Part shown: positions 39,059-50,052 of the stretch, one piece after another | How the letters are laid out: every line of letters starts with the position of its first letter | How positions within the stretch are numbered: position 1 is the stretch's first letter | NCBI RefSeq assembly: GCF_028769735.1 | Contig: NC_088172.1 | Span: 56,699,075 to 56,763,074, forward strand | Length of the DNA stretch: 64,000 nucleotides | Direction: 5' to 3' | Origin: Zonotrichia leucophrys gambelii | Lineage: Eukaryota > Chordata > Aves > Passeriformes > Passerellidae | Program-made: the position numbers and the translations under genes | The notes under the pieces: generated by a model | Seen by the model: the letters and a program-made list of their open reading frames with translations, nothing else | The model's database searches: none | What the model was told of the DNA's origin: nothing

Positions 39059-39160
39059 GGCCCCCGCCCGGGCCTCCGCCGAGCCGCGGAGGAGCCGCCG
39101 CGCCCCCGGCCCCGGCGGAAGCGCCCGCCCGCCGGGCGGTGCCGGAGCCGCGGCGCCGCC

Positions 39161-39171
39161 ACCGCCATCTT
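39161..39171 (-). promoter_or_regulatory. YY1-like motif AAGATGGCGG
   Basis: Minus strand reads AAGATGGCGGT, close to the YY1 consensus that typically lies just downstream of TATA-less transcription starts. Its own ATG is out of frame with PEX7, and the in-frame upstream ATG (39178) lies 7 bases before it. Confidence 0.55.
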
Positions 39172-39330
39172 TGGCCATGGCAGGGGGCGGCCCAGCGCTG
39201 GCAGCGCGGCGAGCCGGGCAAAGCCGGCCCTCAGGATCGCCTTGTGCCCGCGGGGAATCGCTGCCAAACTGCAGGAACAATCCGCTCTGTTATACGCCGC
39301 ACAGATCGGCTCGGTGCGTTTGCATCAGCT

Positions 39331-42300
39331 TAAACATATGAGATGCCTCAGTCATAAGTGTGTGCGTTAGATTTCATTTTTCCTTTTAAAAAGACCTTCT
39401 AAGGTTTTCATTCTCCTAATTTCTTGAATAGATCTGCATATTTTATCATTCTTCTCAGTATGCAATTGTTCTTTATTGTAGTCCTTTTATGAATAAACTT
39501 CTTACACCTGTGACAACTTCTGTTTAAGTCAGTGGGAATTTTGCCTTTGAAAGGAAAAGGTGGTCAGGGGGTGTTCAGGCTTAGAAAATTAATAGCAGAG
39601 CAGCAGCTGCAGTTTTTGCCCTATATATATATCCATATCTATATCCCTTAAAATAAAGACACTGAGATTATTCCAGTTGGACACAGACCACCCTAATTAG
39701 TAACAATGACCCATCTATTTAAAGACAGACCCATCTCTTTAAAGATAAAAATGCAAAAGTATCATTTTACACTTTCAGAACTTACAGCAAAAGCAAATTA
39801 AATTATTTAATCACAGATACCTCATGGAACTTGGACCATAGTTATGTACTCCTGCTACCTGGCCTTATATTTAAAATGAAACCTTGACTACAAAATCCAC
39901 TGTAAAGCCACAAAGTATCCATTTTCTTAAACAGGCACTCAGGTGCAGAATTAGGTGTTCTACTCATTCTTCAATTTTGTAATAAAAATGAAAACAAGTA
40001 TGCTTATTAAATAGCCTCCAGGACTTTAGAATAAAATCAGTTCACTGCAAGTGAAGCTCAATTTAATGTATCCTTTGGATTACCACAGCGGTTCTCAAAG
40101 CCTCATAACTAGCAATTTATAGGCTTCATCATGTAAAATGAGATTTTTTTAATCCTGGGGCAAAGGAATACCTTACAGAATTGACTGCTCCAGGCCAAAT
40201 TCAGCCAATTTATCTTCAGTGGAATCTTTTTACATCAATTTATCTTTTCAAAATGCAAGTTACAAGACAGTTTTCTGAGCAAGTGTTTTTAAAGTAATTG
40301 CCATTTGTGACTGGAATGTCAATAGCAATGCTTGAAAAGACACAAGGCCACCACCGAGGTACAGTAAGTAAATTTGAACACTATCATTTGCAAGGTGTCA
40401 GGGAGTCAGATGCTTAATGGTGTAAAGTTCAGTTACTCTATAGATATTTTATCACTGAATTGAAAAGATTTCATCAAGTGCATTTTTTCCAAGGCTGATC
40501 TTTCATAATGAGTGAAATTCTGCATAGAGGTTATGCAAGCAGGAACCAGTTCTTATCAGCGGCCCAGCTTTATTTTAAAGACACCATTAAAAGAATTTTC
40601 ATAGACATGAAGATCAAGAAGTGGATGAAAGGTTACAAGGAAGTCCTGAAAGAAGGACTAGTTCTCAAACTTTTTTTTTCACAAATTTTTGAATTCTGGT
40701 TTTGAAGATCCACAGAAGTAGAAAGCAAAATAATCTGGTCAGTGAAAGTATTTGAATAGGATGGTTTCAAGGTAGAATAAAAACAAAAGAAACAAAAGCT
40801 ATTTTACAGGCAAAGAGAGAAGGTCCCAAAAAATGAAATTGCTAAACATGGCTCTATTTCCTCCTTAGCCTCTGGGCAGCTGAGCAAATGCAAGAAACAC
40901 CAAGGACTGTCAATCATAGCAGCATTTTATATGCAGCCACTGAAACCAAATGATCTACCAGCCAGCTCCTTTCAGCTAACACCAAATCACAGAATCACAG
41001 AATTGGTTAAGTTGGAAAAGACCTCGGAGATCACCAAGTCCAACCTATGACTGCACACCACCATGTCAACTAGATCGTGGCACTCAGTGCCATGTGCAGG
41101 CTTTCCTTACGTACCTGCAGAGACAGTGATGCCACCACCTCCACAGGCAGCCTATTCCAATGTCTAATCACCCTTTCTGTGAAGAAATTCCTCTTAATGT
41201 TCAGCTTAAACTTCCCCTGGCTCAGCTTGAGGCCACTTCCTCCCATCCCGTCAAAAATTGTGGGGGAGAAGAGGCTGACCCCTACCTGCCTACACCCCCT
41301 TTCAAGGCGTTGCAGAGATCAATAAGGTCATCCCTGAGCCTCCTCATCTCCATGCTGAACACCCCCAGCTCCTTCAACTGCTGCTCATTAAACTTGTGTC
41401 TCAGAGCCTTCACCATCTTTGTTGTCCTTCTCCAGACTTGCTCCAGCACCTCAATGTCTGTCCTGAACTGAGGGGCCCAGAACTGGACACAATACCCGCG
41501 GTGTGGCCTCATCAGTGCAGAGGAAGAATCCAGACAGATTCTTCCAAACAGACAGATCCCGCTTGCAGCAGTAGATGGCAGACATGTTCTATGCAGAAAA
41601 CGAGAGCCCTCAGTTGAAGGAAAAAAACCCCAACTACACTGAAATTGAAAACACAACATAATTTCAATTAAAAACGGGAAAGTTGTTTAGTAGGCAGTTT
41701 TAGGCTATCTTTCTGCAGCTGTTATTTCTCTACTCAGCTCACAGACTACCCTCGTTAGCATTAGAATAGGTGCTTGGGACGCTTACTGCAGTATCTCCAC
41801 CCTTTTGGACCCAAGAGCTCTGCTCTGTTACAAACACATGTCCCTCGTTTCCTCAGCTTGCTAGCTGGCAGCTAGCTTAGGTGTGAGTTGAGATGGTAAC
41901 CATCACTGCTGTGTGCACAAGTCCTTCCAAAACCCTTGCTGGTCAGCAGGAACAGTAATCAGAAAGGCTCAAGTCCAAGAGTTTGAACAACTTATAAAAA
42001 GATCTTTTCTACCAGATAAAGTGGTATTGTGAACTATTTCTTCATGTGCAAGGGCAGGTAGCTTAAAACACTTGAAAAATATTCAAGGACTGCAGTTAAT
42101 TTTTTCTGTCTTTTAACTATTGAACCATTCCCTAGGCTCCATGCCATGAAGATTTTCTTCTACAAGTGAATGCTTATTGCCTGATAGAAGCATAGAGACG
42201 TTTCCAGCTGAAATCCCCATATAATCATAAAGCTGAATGTGTTGCAGCTTTAGAAAAAGCATTTAGAATCCTAAGGTTCATTTAAGATTGAAAAACTGGC

Positions 42301-45076
42301 AACATTGAAAATAAACAAATGAAAGTAACCAAGGGGGTTGCAGTAATGAATGCAAAGGGAAAAGGCTCCCCTCATATGGCTAAACTGAGGGTTATGGCAT
42401 TTGGAAGGAAGAGGCAGTTAGCATGGAGGCTTTTCTGGAAGCTCAAAAGAATAAAAGAAGCAAGAGGAGGGAAAGACACTAGAGCAAATGAAGATTTAGA
42501 CATGGAGATTTAGAAAGAAATGTGAGAATTATGAGGAAAGAGTATGAAGCAAGAACAGCACACAGTCTTCACCATGCTTACAAGAAAAGTGCTACAAGGA
42601 CAATCCTGACTGCTGAAATATCCATGCCTGATGATGTATCCACATTGTTTGGTCAGGTTTTGCTGGCTGCCACCTATGTGCACCATGTTGTAATTTGGTA
42701 AGCAGATTCCCCATGTTATTCCTGTTCCATGATCAGCTGCATCCCTACACAATGGCCACCAGTCTCTATTTACACCCCACCTCCCCACCTAAATATTGTT
42801 TTAAATGTTCAGTATGACCATAAGTGTATCTTTTCTTAAAGACTGGCAGCTGGCTGCCTCAAAATACTGCCTTCTCCCTATTGAACTTAAAAGTTACTTC
42901 TCATTGTCCACAGTGATATACTTAGTCTAACTTTTTAGATAGCTTTTAGAAACAAAGTTTTTAAATTTCTGTTTAATCATTTTTAGTGCTTATGATAGTT
43001 CTGGCCTAAAGATTACAAAAATTGTATTAACATATGTACTTTTAGTATCTTGTTGAAATTTTTGCATCTCCAAGTTTCTTTAAATTCTTTTGGGATTTTT
43101 TAGACACTCATAATTGAAGGACGCTGGAAACTTTTTCCTGTTTATCAATGAAGAATTTACAGTGAATCTCCAATCTCTCACTCCTATATGTTATCCTGTA
43201 GTTAAATAAGAGGGCTGTAAAGGATTAATAAAATTTCACATCCATTTTAAACCCAGTATTTGTGGCAATAAATTTCAGTTTATTCCCTGAATTCCATCCA
43301 AATTACTGTAAACATTCAAAATGCAGATTTGTCTAAAATAATTTTTCTCCATCTACTGGACATGGATGGCCACAATACATGAAAAATAAAATTGAACAGA
43401 GTTATGTTTAGATTTAATCTCTATAAATCAAGAGATTTGAATTCCCTTTTTTGGTCTTGGACCTTGTTTACACTAGTTGGATCAGCTAAATCGAGCCTGT
43501 AGTATTTGTCATGTGCTCTTTGTAACTCATCAACTATTGCATTTATATTTGCAACTAATAAAGTTGGCAAACTCTTGGATGGTAAAATTATAATTATGGT
43601 TAATACCAGAGGTAAATGATTTATAGCTGTATAAATATATAACAAAGAGAAGGTTGTTATTTCAACAAGTCTACAGAAAACTGGTTGTTCCAAGTTTTTG
43701 TCTGTTTTGTCTCTGAAACAACAGAGCTGCAACAGGATGGTACTGAATCGTGATTATGTACAAACCATCTGGTGTTAAAGATGTTAATTTCACAGCCCTT
43801 GAGAAGCAAGTGAACAAGGTAAGAGTACTTCTGATAACAAATGGGCTGTTACTTCAGTTTTTAAAAAGTCCTTGGAATTATCTCCTAATCAAACATGAAA
43901 ACATAAGAGCTCCTAAATGCCTAATTGTTTGTTTCAGAGAGCTAACAGATTAAAAGATATATTTTCACTTTATAAAAGCATCGGCAATTTGCATTTGTTA
44001 TTCAACAGTATTTTGATTTCTTTCCAGTTTAGTGCTCAGTCTCACTCAAGTCAGCCAAATCAGTAGAAAAACTACCTTGTACTTGGAACAGCCATGGTGC
44101 TAATAATGAAGCAAGCCTCACAAGTCAGTAATGCTAAGTGGAATAGCATGCTTCTTCCGTCTCCTTTCAGTCCACGACTTCCTTCTGCACTTGACAAACA
44201 CGGGCTGTTCTTGAGAACAACAGAGACATATTGTTCTTGCTTCCTGTAAGGTGATGTAAGTGCAATGTTGAATGGATTAACACCAACCCTGCATTTTGTG
44301 GAAAACACTATAATTTAGAAAAACACTTTGCCATTCAGACTGTGGCAAGAAACAATAACCTACTGTATCTGGCAGATGAGCAAATATTAACTTTTCCCTG
44401 TAAATTAGTCTTTAGTTTGCTTGTCATCTTCCCACCCCATTTACCGATTTCTTATCAGCAGAAGCAAATGCCAAGCATATCTTGTTGAAAAGGGGACTGC
44501 TCAATGCAAAAGCAAACAGAGCTACTGAAGCTACTGCAGCGAGTAATTTTTCTAATTATTCCAGAATTGATCAACAGAAGTAATGGAAAACAATAATACA
44601 GGAGGAGGCTTTGTACCAACAAGTGGATTAGTCTTAACATCAATTTTAACAGGATGAGACCTATTGATATAACATATAAACAAAGCTAATAAATGCTATT
44701 TTTCCTTCTCTCTTGTACCCGTTTCATAGAAGCCCTTATAAAAAAGACCGTTGATAAATCATCCACTTTTACAGTATTTATACCCAAAAACAGACTGCAG
44801 AAGTCTCAACATTATTTCCTTTTCCAATCCATTTTGAATTACCCAGATATTCAGTCTTGGACTGCAAATAATCTGAAATTTTAGGGCATTTTTTCTTCAA
44901 ATTAAGGATTATTTCAAACACCAAAGGATCTTGTCCTCTACTGGATACCATACCATAGACAGCACAGTTTTTGGCTATATGCTAGTTGTTCCTATTAGTT
45001 TCCTTCTCTGTGAAGTAATGTTTTTGGTAATTACCAAGCTTTCAAGTATTCTTGACAAGTAAATTGCAGGTGAATG
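39331..45076. other. PEX7-MAP3K5 intergenic spacer
   Basis: Between the two divergent CpG islands. Contains one CR1 fragment (40986-41522) and otherwise unique AT-rich sequence. A 103-codon minus-strand open frame at 43421-43732 is unassigned. A short TATATATATA-like run lies near 39.62 kb. No exon is recognised. Confidence 0.75.
40986..41522 (-). mobile_element. CR1 LINE fragment (longest in window)
   Basis: Plus strand opens ATCACAGAATCACAGAATTG, then AGACCTCGGAGATCACCAAG, and passes through CAGCTTGAGGCCACTTCCTC to CAGAACTGGACACAATACCC, the complement of the CR1 3' UTR and end of ORF2. The minus strand keeps an eroded reading with RRTTKMVKALRHKFNEQQLK-like sequence. About 540 bp, 5' truncated, intergenic. 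Confidence 0.92.
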
Positions 45077-45252
45077 CAAGAAACTGACATATTTAATCAA
45101 TATACAAGAGTAGTTTTCCAGTTTCCGAGCGCAACACGTGCAAAACGTGAGGATGATCTAGCTCAAAGCAAGAAACCGACATATTTAATCAACATACAGG
45201 GGCAGTTTTCCATTTTCAAGCTTGCAAGGCATGAGGCTGGTCCTGCTCAAAG
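45077..45252 (+). repeat. Diverged ~92-bp tandem duplication upstream of MAP3K5
   Basis: Unit 1 (45077-45168) and unit 2 (45169-45252) both begin CAAGAAAC-GACATATTTAATCAA, share CAGTTTTCCA in the middle, and end GCTCAAAG. Unit 2 is about 8 bp shorter and the centres have diverged. The open frame across both (45074-45361) is probably a by-product. Confidence 0.85.
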
Positions 45253-46156
45253 CAGCCATAAACCTTTAGGTGAACTTGAAGCCGTTCGGGAGCAGAGAGC
45301 GAGGCAGGTTCAGGCGGCGGATAATAGCAGACGGCAAAGGCTAATGATTAGTCAGTCCTGACACTGCTCTCAACTCACTGCAAACACGCAAAGCATTTAG
45401 TCCTGACAAGCTATGTGTGCCATCAAAAACAAACAAGAAAAGGAGGAAATTATAAAAATCCCTTTAGCAGGACCAGGTTCAGAGCACAGGGAGGACCTAA
45501 CTTCTTGCAAACACAGGCTCCTTCACATGAACCCCAAGCCCCTCTGAAGGCTCCGGGGCGAGGCAGGGCCCCCGCCGTTTCAGGCTCAGCCTGACCCCAC
45601 AGATTTGAAGCGCGACCGTGGGCTCGTGTTAGGGGGAGGATATTACAAAATAAAGCCCCGCAGGAGACGGCAGGGCCGCCCCCGGTGCTCTCCAACAGGC
45701 GGCACTCCGTCCCCTCCCGGGGCGCCCCGAGGAGCGGGGGTGGCCGAGCCGGGACTTCCCAAGGGGAGCGGCGTGCTTCCAGGCTGACGAGCCCGTGAGG
45801 AACACGGCGTGACTCCACTTCCTCGAGAGCTCCCACTCGGGACGCGGCCGGAACGCGGAGCACGGGGGCGGAAAAGGTTATTTGTGCCGGAGGCGGGGCT
45901 GGAGGAGGTGCCCGGTGCTGGGGCCGCCCCAGCCCGCGCTGCCAGTGGCTCCGCAGCTGTCGCTCGGCTGGAGCTGGGGCGCCGGAGAGCGATCCCACAA
46001 GTGGTTTCTCCTGGCGGCCGAGGAATTTCGTCCAAGGAGCGAAGCGGCCGGAGGAAGAGCGGGGTGTCGGGGGCGGCAGGAGAAGGAGGCTGGGCTGCCG
46101 GGGGTCGGCGCGCCGGGTAGTCCCTGCAGGTGCGGAGGAGAAGGGAGCGGCGCGTC

Positions 46157-46222
46157 ATGGTGCCGGTGGCAGGCACGGAGGGAGGCTGGGCTCGTCTCCC
46201 TGTCTCCGGCAACCTTCGCTAG
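46157..46222 (+). other. Upstream ORF 1 of MAP3K5 (21 codons)
   Basis: ATG at 46157 opens 21 codons and ends in TAG at 46220. It is in the same frame as the MAP3K5 start but closed before it. It matters only if the 5' UTR includes it; the transcription start is unknown. Confidence 0.4.
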
Positions 46223-46308
46223 CGCCCGAGTGGGAATCCTTCGCTTCAGCCCCGTCGACTCTCTCCTCCAGCAGCTCAGCGGGACCGCTCCGGAGCGGGC
46301 GGCGCAGT

Positions 46309-46323
46309 ATGGCATCCGCCTAA
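46309..46323 (+). other. Upstream ORF 2 of MAP3K5 (4 codons)
   Basis: ATGGCATCCGCCTAA, a minimal ORF 46 nt before the MAP3K5 ATG. Close enough to be in most plausible 5' UTRs. Confidence 0.5.
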
Positions 46324-46369
46324 CCCCGGCCAGCGCAACAGAGCCCGGGGCTGCTCTTTCACCGCCGGG

Positions 46370-46775
46370 ATGAACGACAGCAGCGAGGGGACCGTCAGTC
46401 TGCCGGTGCCCGGCCCGCCCGGCGGCGGGACGCCCTGCGAGGAGGTGCTGGGCAGGAGAGCGCCCGGGGCCGACACGGGCGCCCGCAGCCTCCCGCCCGA
46501 CTTGGCTGCGCCGCCGCCCGCCGCTCTCTGGGCTGAGGACGCCGCCGCCGCCGCCTGCCCGAGCACCGCGGCGCGGGCCAAGGGTGGCGGCCGGCGGACC
46601 GCGGTCACCTACGTGATCAACGAGGCGAGCCAGGGGCCGCTGCTGGCGGCGGAGAGCGGCGCCCTGCAGAGCCTGCGGGAGGCGTGCGAGGCGGTGGGGG
46701 CCGCGCTGGAGACCCTGCACTTCGGCAAGCTGGACTTCGGCGAGACGGCGGTGCTGGACCGCTTCTATAACGCAG
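46370..46775 (+). CDS. MAP3K5: MAP3K5 (ASK1) coding exon 1, partial gene
   Basis: Apoptosis signal-regulating kinase 1 is a cytosolic MAP3K that activates MKK4/7-JNK and MKK3/6-p38 under oxidative, TNF and ER stress and is held inactive by reduced thioredoxin. This exon gives 135 residues plus one base. Residues 1-78 are Ala/Pro/Gly-rich and diverged. Residues 81-135 contain YVINEASQG, ALQSLREACEAVG and LETLHFGKLDFGET through VLDRFYNA, nearly identical to human ASK1 and the beginning of its thioredoxin-binding region. The start aligns with the human start (MSTEADEG against MNDSSEG). Donor CGCAG|GTGAG gives phase 1; the next codon should be Asp. Kinase domain and later exons lie beyond the window. 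MAP3K6 and MAP3K15 are paralogues, but PEX7 synteny and this N-terminus favour MAP3K5. Confidence 0.95.
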
Positions 46776-49700
46776 GTGAGAAGGGCTGCCCGGCCGGGGC
46801 TGGTCATCGCCGCCGCGGGACAGGCTCGGCCGGGGCTCCCGTCACCGCCCCGGGTTCACCGCCGGGCGGCGGGAGCAGCTCCGGCCGCCAACTCCTCCGG
46901 GGGCCGAGCCCCGGTGCCCCGCGGCCCCCGGCTGCAGCGACACCCCCGGGGTGGCCACGGCGGGTATGTGGGGAGACAAAAGTGTGCCAGAACCCGCTCT
47001 TGTCCGCCGCGCTAATGAAGAAGAAACTCTTAGGTCAGCAAGCGTGCTGTGAATCAGTGCTGGTGGCTGCTAGCGGCGGGTTAAACGCTCCCTGGCTGCT
47101 TTCTCTCGGTTTCCTAACAGAGTGCAAGGATGCAAATTTGTACTAGTACGATGAATGCGGGCTGAAACAGACAGGAGCTGCGAGGCCGTGGGAGCTTTGA
47201 AAAGCAGATTTGACACCAGACGCGTAGGGACAATTTCTCAATGCTGACACGGCATCTGGGAAGCTCCATGTGTTTGTGGTTGAAAGTTTGTGCTTTTGAT
47301 ATTGATTGCATATAATGCATCATAATATATATGATGGATGCGTTTGAACAAAAAGCTTCACACACCGGTCGGGTTAGTTGGCAAGAGTACCCAGGCTGCA
47401 TCCTCTCACTGCAGTTTGCCAGCTCCATGGCAATAAAATGACAGCACCTTTATTTGAAGGTGGCTTGAGGCTCTGTGTTATGATTTACATGGCCCCGTTT
47501 GTAAAAGTAATAACTAAAACTTTTCCCCATCTACTTATCTTACCAACAGATACATGGTGTGAATGTAGAATAAAAAATTCCCCTGCTTGCTAGATTTTCA
47601 AAGACTTCATACACCTAAGGTTATAGTACTGAATTAATTACTTTTTGCTTAAAAAAAAAAAGTCAGAAGCAGGAAATTGACCTGACCTGCAATTTTAAGC
47701 TAATTGTGTGAAGCAGCATATATGAAATACATGCTAAAAAGAAGCATTCAACAAGTTTTTTGTCAGATACTGTAGTTTCCTCTTTTCCTGGGGAGGGGTG
47801 AAGAAAAAGGGAAAGAAAACTCAAACAAACAAAAACCTCCTGGCAGTATTGTAACCAGTTCTCACAAAAACTCTTCATGCGTATGCCTGTCACCTCTTTG
47901 AAACTTTGCAAGCTTTGCCTCATGGACTGCTGCTTTCAGTCCAGTGAGGTGGGCGATTCTTAAGCGTGCACTTACAGCTTATTCCTTTTGCCCTATGCAG
48001 AGCCGTTTCCTTAAAAGTAACAATTCTCAGAAGTCAGAGGAGCTGTTCTCACAGGTGGAAAAAGGAAGGCCATAGAGTTTCATTACAGCCTTTATATTCT
48101 CTGCATTCAGCTCAGAGAGATTTCAAGCACCCTGACATCTCTTCATTCCAGGGCAGGTGAAACCTGAGAGTCTCGTGGTTCTGTTGTGGAAGCTGTTGCA
48201 TAGTGAGGCTCAAGAAGTTGAATTATCTGTGATGCTTTTGTGCTTCTTACATTGGTTAATTTTTTGACTCCGAGCTGTTTGGTAGGCGGGGTCTTGATAG
48301 TTCATGGACGCTTTTCTTGTAATGGGAGATTTGACTTGAAGTGGGCCCCTTTTAATTCTGTCAGTAGGCGTCTGGCTTACAGTGCTACATAACTGCATGC
48401 TTATGTAATATAAGTCACTTATTTCAATGGCTTTTCAGCAAACTGTAAATGTGAAAACATTACTTTATCTTTTGTCCTGTTTGGCTGGAATTTGATGGAA
48501 CTGTTGCAAACCAGAAAAAGTACTTTGCCATTCTGCTTTAGTAGTGAAGTCCATAAACATGTAAAGAACTAGGAGAGTTGATCACCTGCAGTGCCTGGAC
48601 TGAAGAGAGCTAGATGTAGAGGTTTGCTCCACAAATACTCTGAACCATCTGAGCTGACCACTGATAAACCAGCTGCAATCTGAAAAACTGTGTTATGCTG
48701 CTGATCTTAGGTCTAGAGGGATCTGTGGATTTTCATACTTGTTTCTTTATCCCTGCTTCACTTTCTACACTCTTTCTATTTTTAGGAATTAATTGTTCTC
48801 CAGAAGCTTTAAAATAGTGAAAAAATCTCTCTCAGATTGGGAACAGCATTAAAGAGTAGAAGCTGTGTAGTAGAAGAATGCAAATGGGGAACAGCATAGG
48901 AAACAAAACTGAAACAGCCTTGGAGGGTGTAGCTTTTGCACAGATTTTTTTTTTTTACCTGCTTTCACATGGTGATAGGAGAGAGCATTTGTAGGTGACC
49001 TAAACTCCTTCTCTCTTACCCTTCTTGTCCTCTTTTACTGTGTGCTTTCCGTGATCAAAGGTGACACTAGTAATAATAATAATAACAATGAATGTCTGCA
49101 CAGTATGTTATTTTAAAAATAATGTATTAAAATAGCACAGCATGAGTAAATATGAAATAAAATTTTAGCAGTGAGAGTGCTTTCAAATTATGTGATAGTT
49201 GAGTGGTCATGTTCGGGATATTCAGGGAATGAAATCCTCCTGGATTCATTCTAAAGGTCAGCTAAGTTGCAAGAGTAAGGAATGATGTGATTTCATGAAG
49301 TTTTGGAAAATCAAGCTTGTTACTGTGTTTATATGAAACAAAACAAAACATTAAACCTTTCAACTCCTGTAATGCATGTAAATTAACTGTGATTTGCAAG
49401 GACAGACCTACAGTACAACCTACCTGTACATCATTAAGGCTCCCCTTTTTAATGTCACATTTTTTTTGCTTTGTATAACACAGTCTGACGTCTTGGTGGT
49501 TTCTGATGTATGTTTGCTTCATGCCTTTCACTGCTTCAGAAAGGACTTGAAGGAGTATTAACTAAAATATCTTAGATGAAAATACTCATCATCCGCTCTA
49601 AATGTAGATTAGCCTACTAATAATCTCCTGCCAGCTTCAGTCAACTATGGCCCTTAAGTGCTGAGACATAATTAGCAGTGCATATTTAGTGAGTAGGTGT

Positions 49701-50034
49701 CAGCTATGTATAATTGAACCATGCATGCACCAAATATTAAGAGTGAGCCTAGTCTAGCATTTTTGATTGCATGGCTTAAATTCCACTTGATTTCAGCAAA
49801 AAATTTAAAAATTGTTTCTTAAAAAGCAAATGTCAAATGAGTCCTGGAAACTGCTGTAGAAGGGTCTGACAAAAACAGAGACTTCAATATTTATGTCATT
49901 TTGTTCCACTTAAAGAGGAAGGTATAGAGAGGAAAATGTAGTTCAATTTCTTGCAAACCTTGATGTATATGGATTTAATCAGCTATCTTAAGGGCTCTTT
50001 TCCTTTGTAAAGAGGATGGCTAGAGTTTGGTTGC

Positions 50035-50052
50035 TTTTTTTTTTTTTTTTTT
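50035..50052 (+). repeat. Poly(T) run, 18 nt
   Basis: Uninterrupted T18. No retroposed sequence is evident on its 5' side in the antisense direction, so it is treated as simple sequence. Confidence 0.9.

Larger units (their letters stand above)
38600..39330. promoter_or_regulatory. PEX7 CpG-island promoter region
   Basis: Abrupt change from AT-rich to very GC- and CpG-rich sequence spanning PEX7 exon 1, the start of intron 1 and the presumed 5' UTR. No TATA box is evident, as is common for housekeeping genes. A YY1-like element lies at 39161-39171. Transcription start is inferred somewhat above 39178 on the minus strand. Edges are judged by eye. Confidence 0.8.
45253..46369 (+). promoter_or_regulatory. 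MAP3K5 promoter and 5' UTR region (CpG island upstream half)
   Basis: GC and CpG content rise steeply from about 45.54 kb and the island continues through exon 1 to about 47.0 kb. GC boxes (for example GGAGGCGGGGCTGG near 45.89 kb) and an ETS-type ACTTCC near 45.82 kb are visible; no convincing TATA box. The transcription start cannot be set from sequence; it is probably within the last few hundred bases before 46370. Long frames on both strands here are CpG-island artefacts. Confidence 0.75.

Noticed and set aside
38476..39370. Plus-strand frames of up to 285 codons across PEX7 exon 1
   Set aside because: Same cause: shadows of the CpG island and of PEX7 exon 1, beginning inside a CR1 fragment. 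No recognisable protein.
41282..41659. Minus-strand 125-codon frame
   Set aside because: Runs through the CR1 fragment at 40986-41522; a retroelement remnant with unrelated upstream sequence.
45074..45361. 95-codon plus-strand frame with a repeated NIQG/PTYLIN-type sequence
   Set aside because: Protein repetition follows from the DNA tandem duplication; no other coding signal.
45450..46807. Long antisense frames of 182, 189 and 309 codons across the MAP3K5 CpG island
   Set aside because: GC-rich islands lack stop codons by composition. These frames overlap each other in different phases, are Arg/Ala/Pro-rich, and mirror the true MAP3K5 exon.
50035..50052. Poly(T) as the tail of an antisense processed pseudogene
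   Set aside because: Sequence following the T run shows no coding similarity or retrocopy-like structure.
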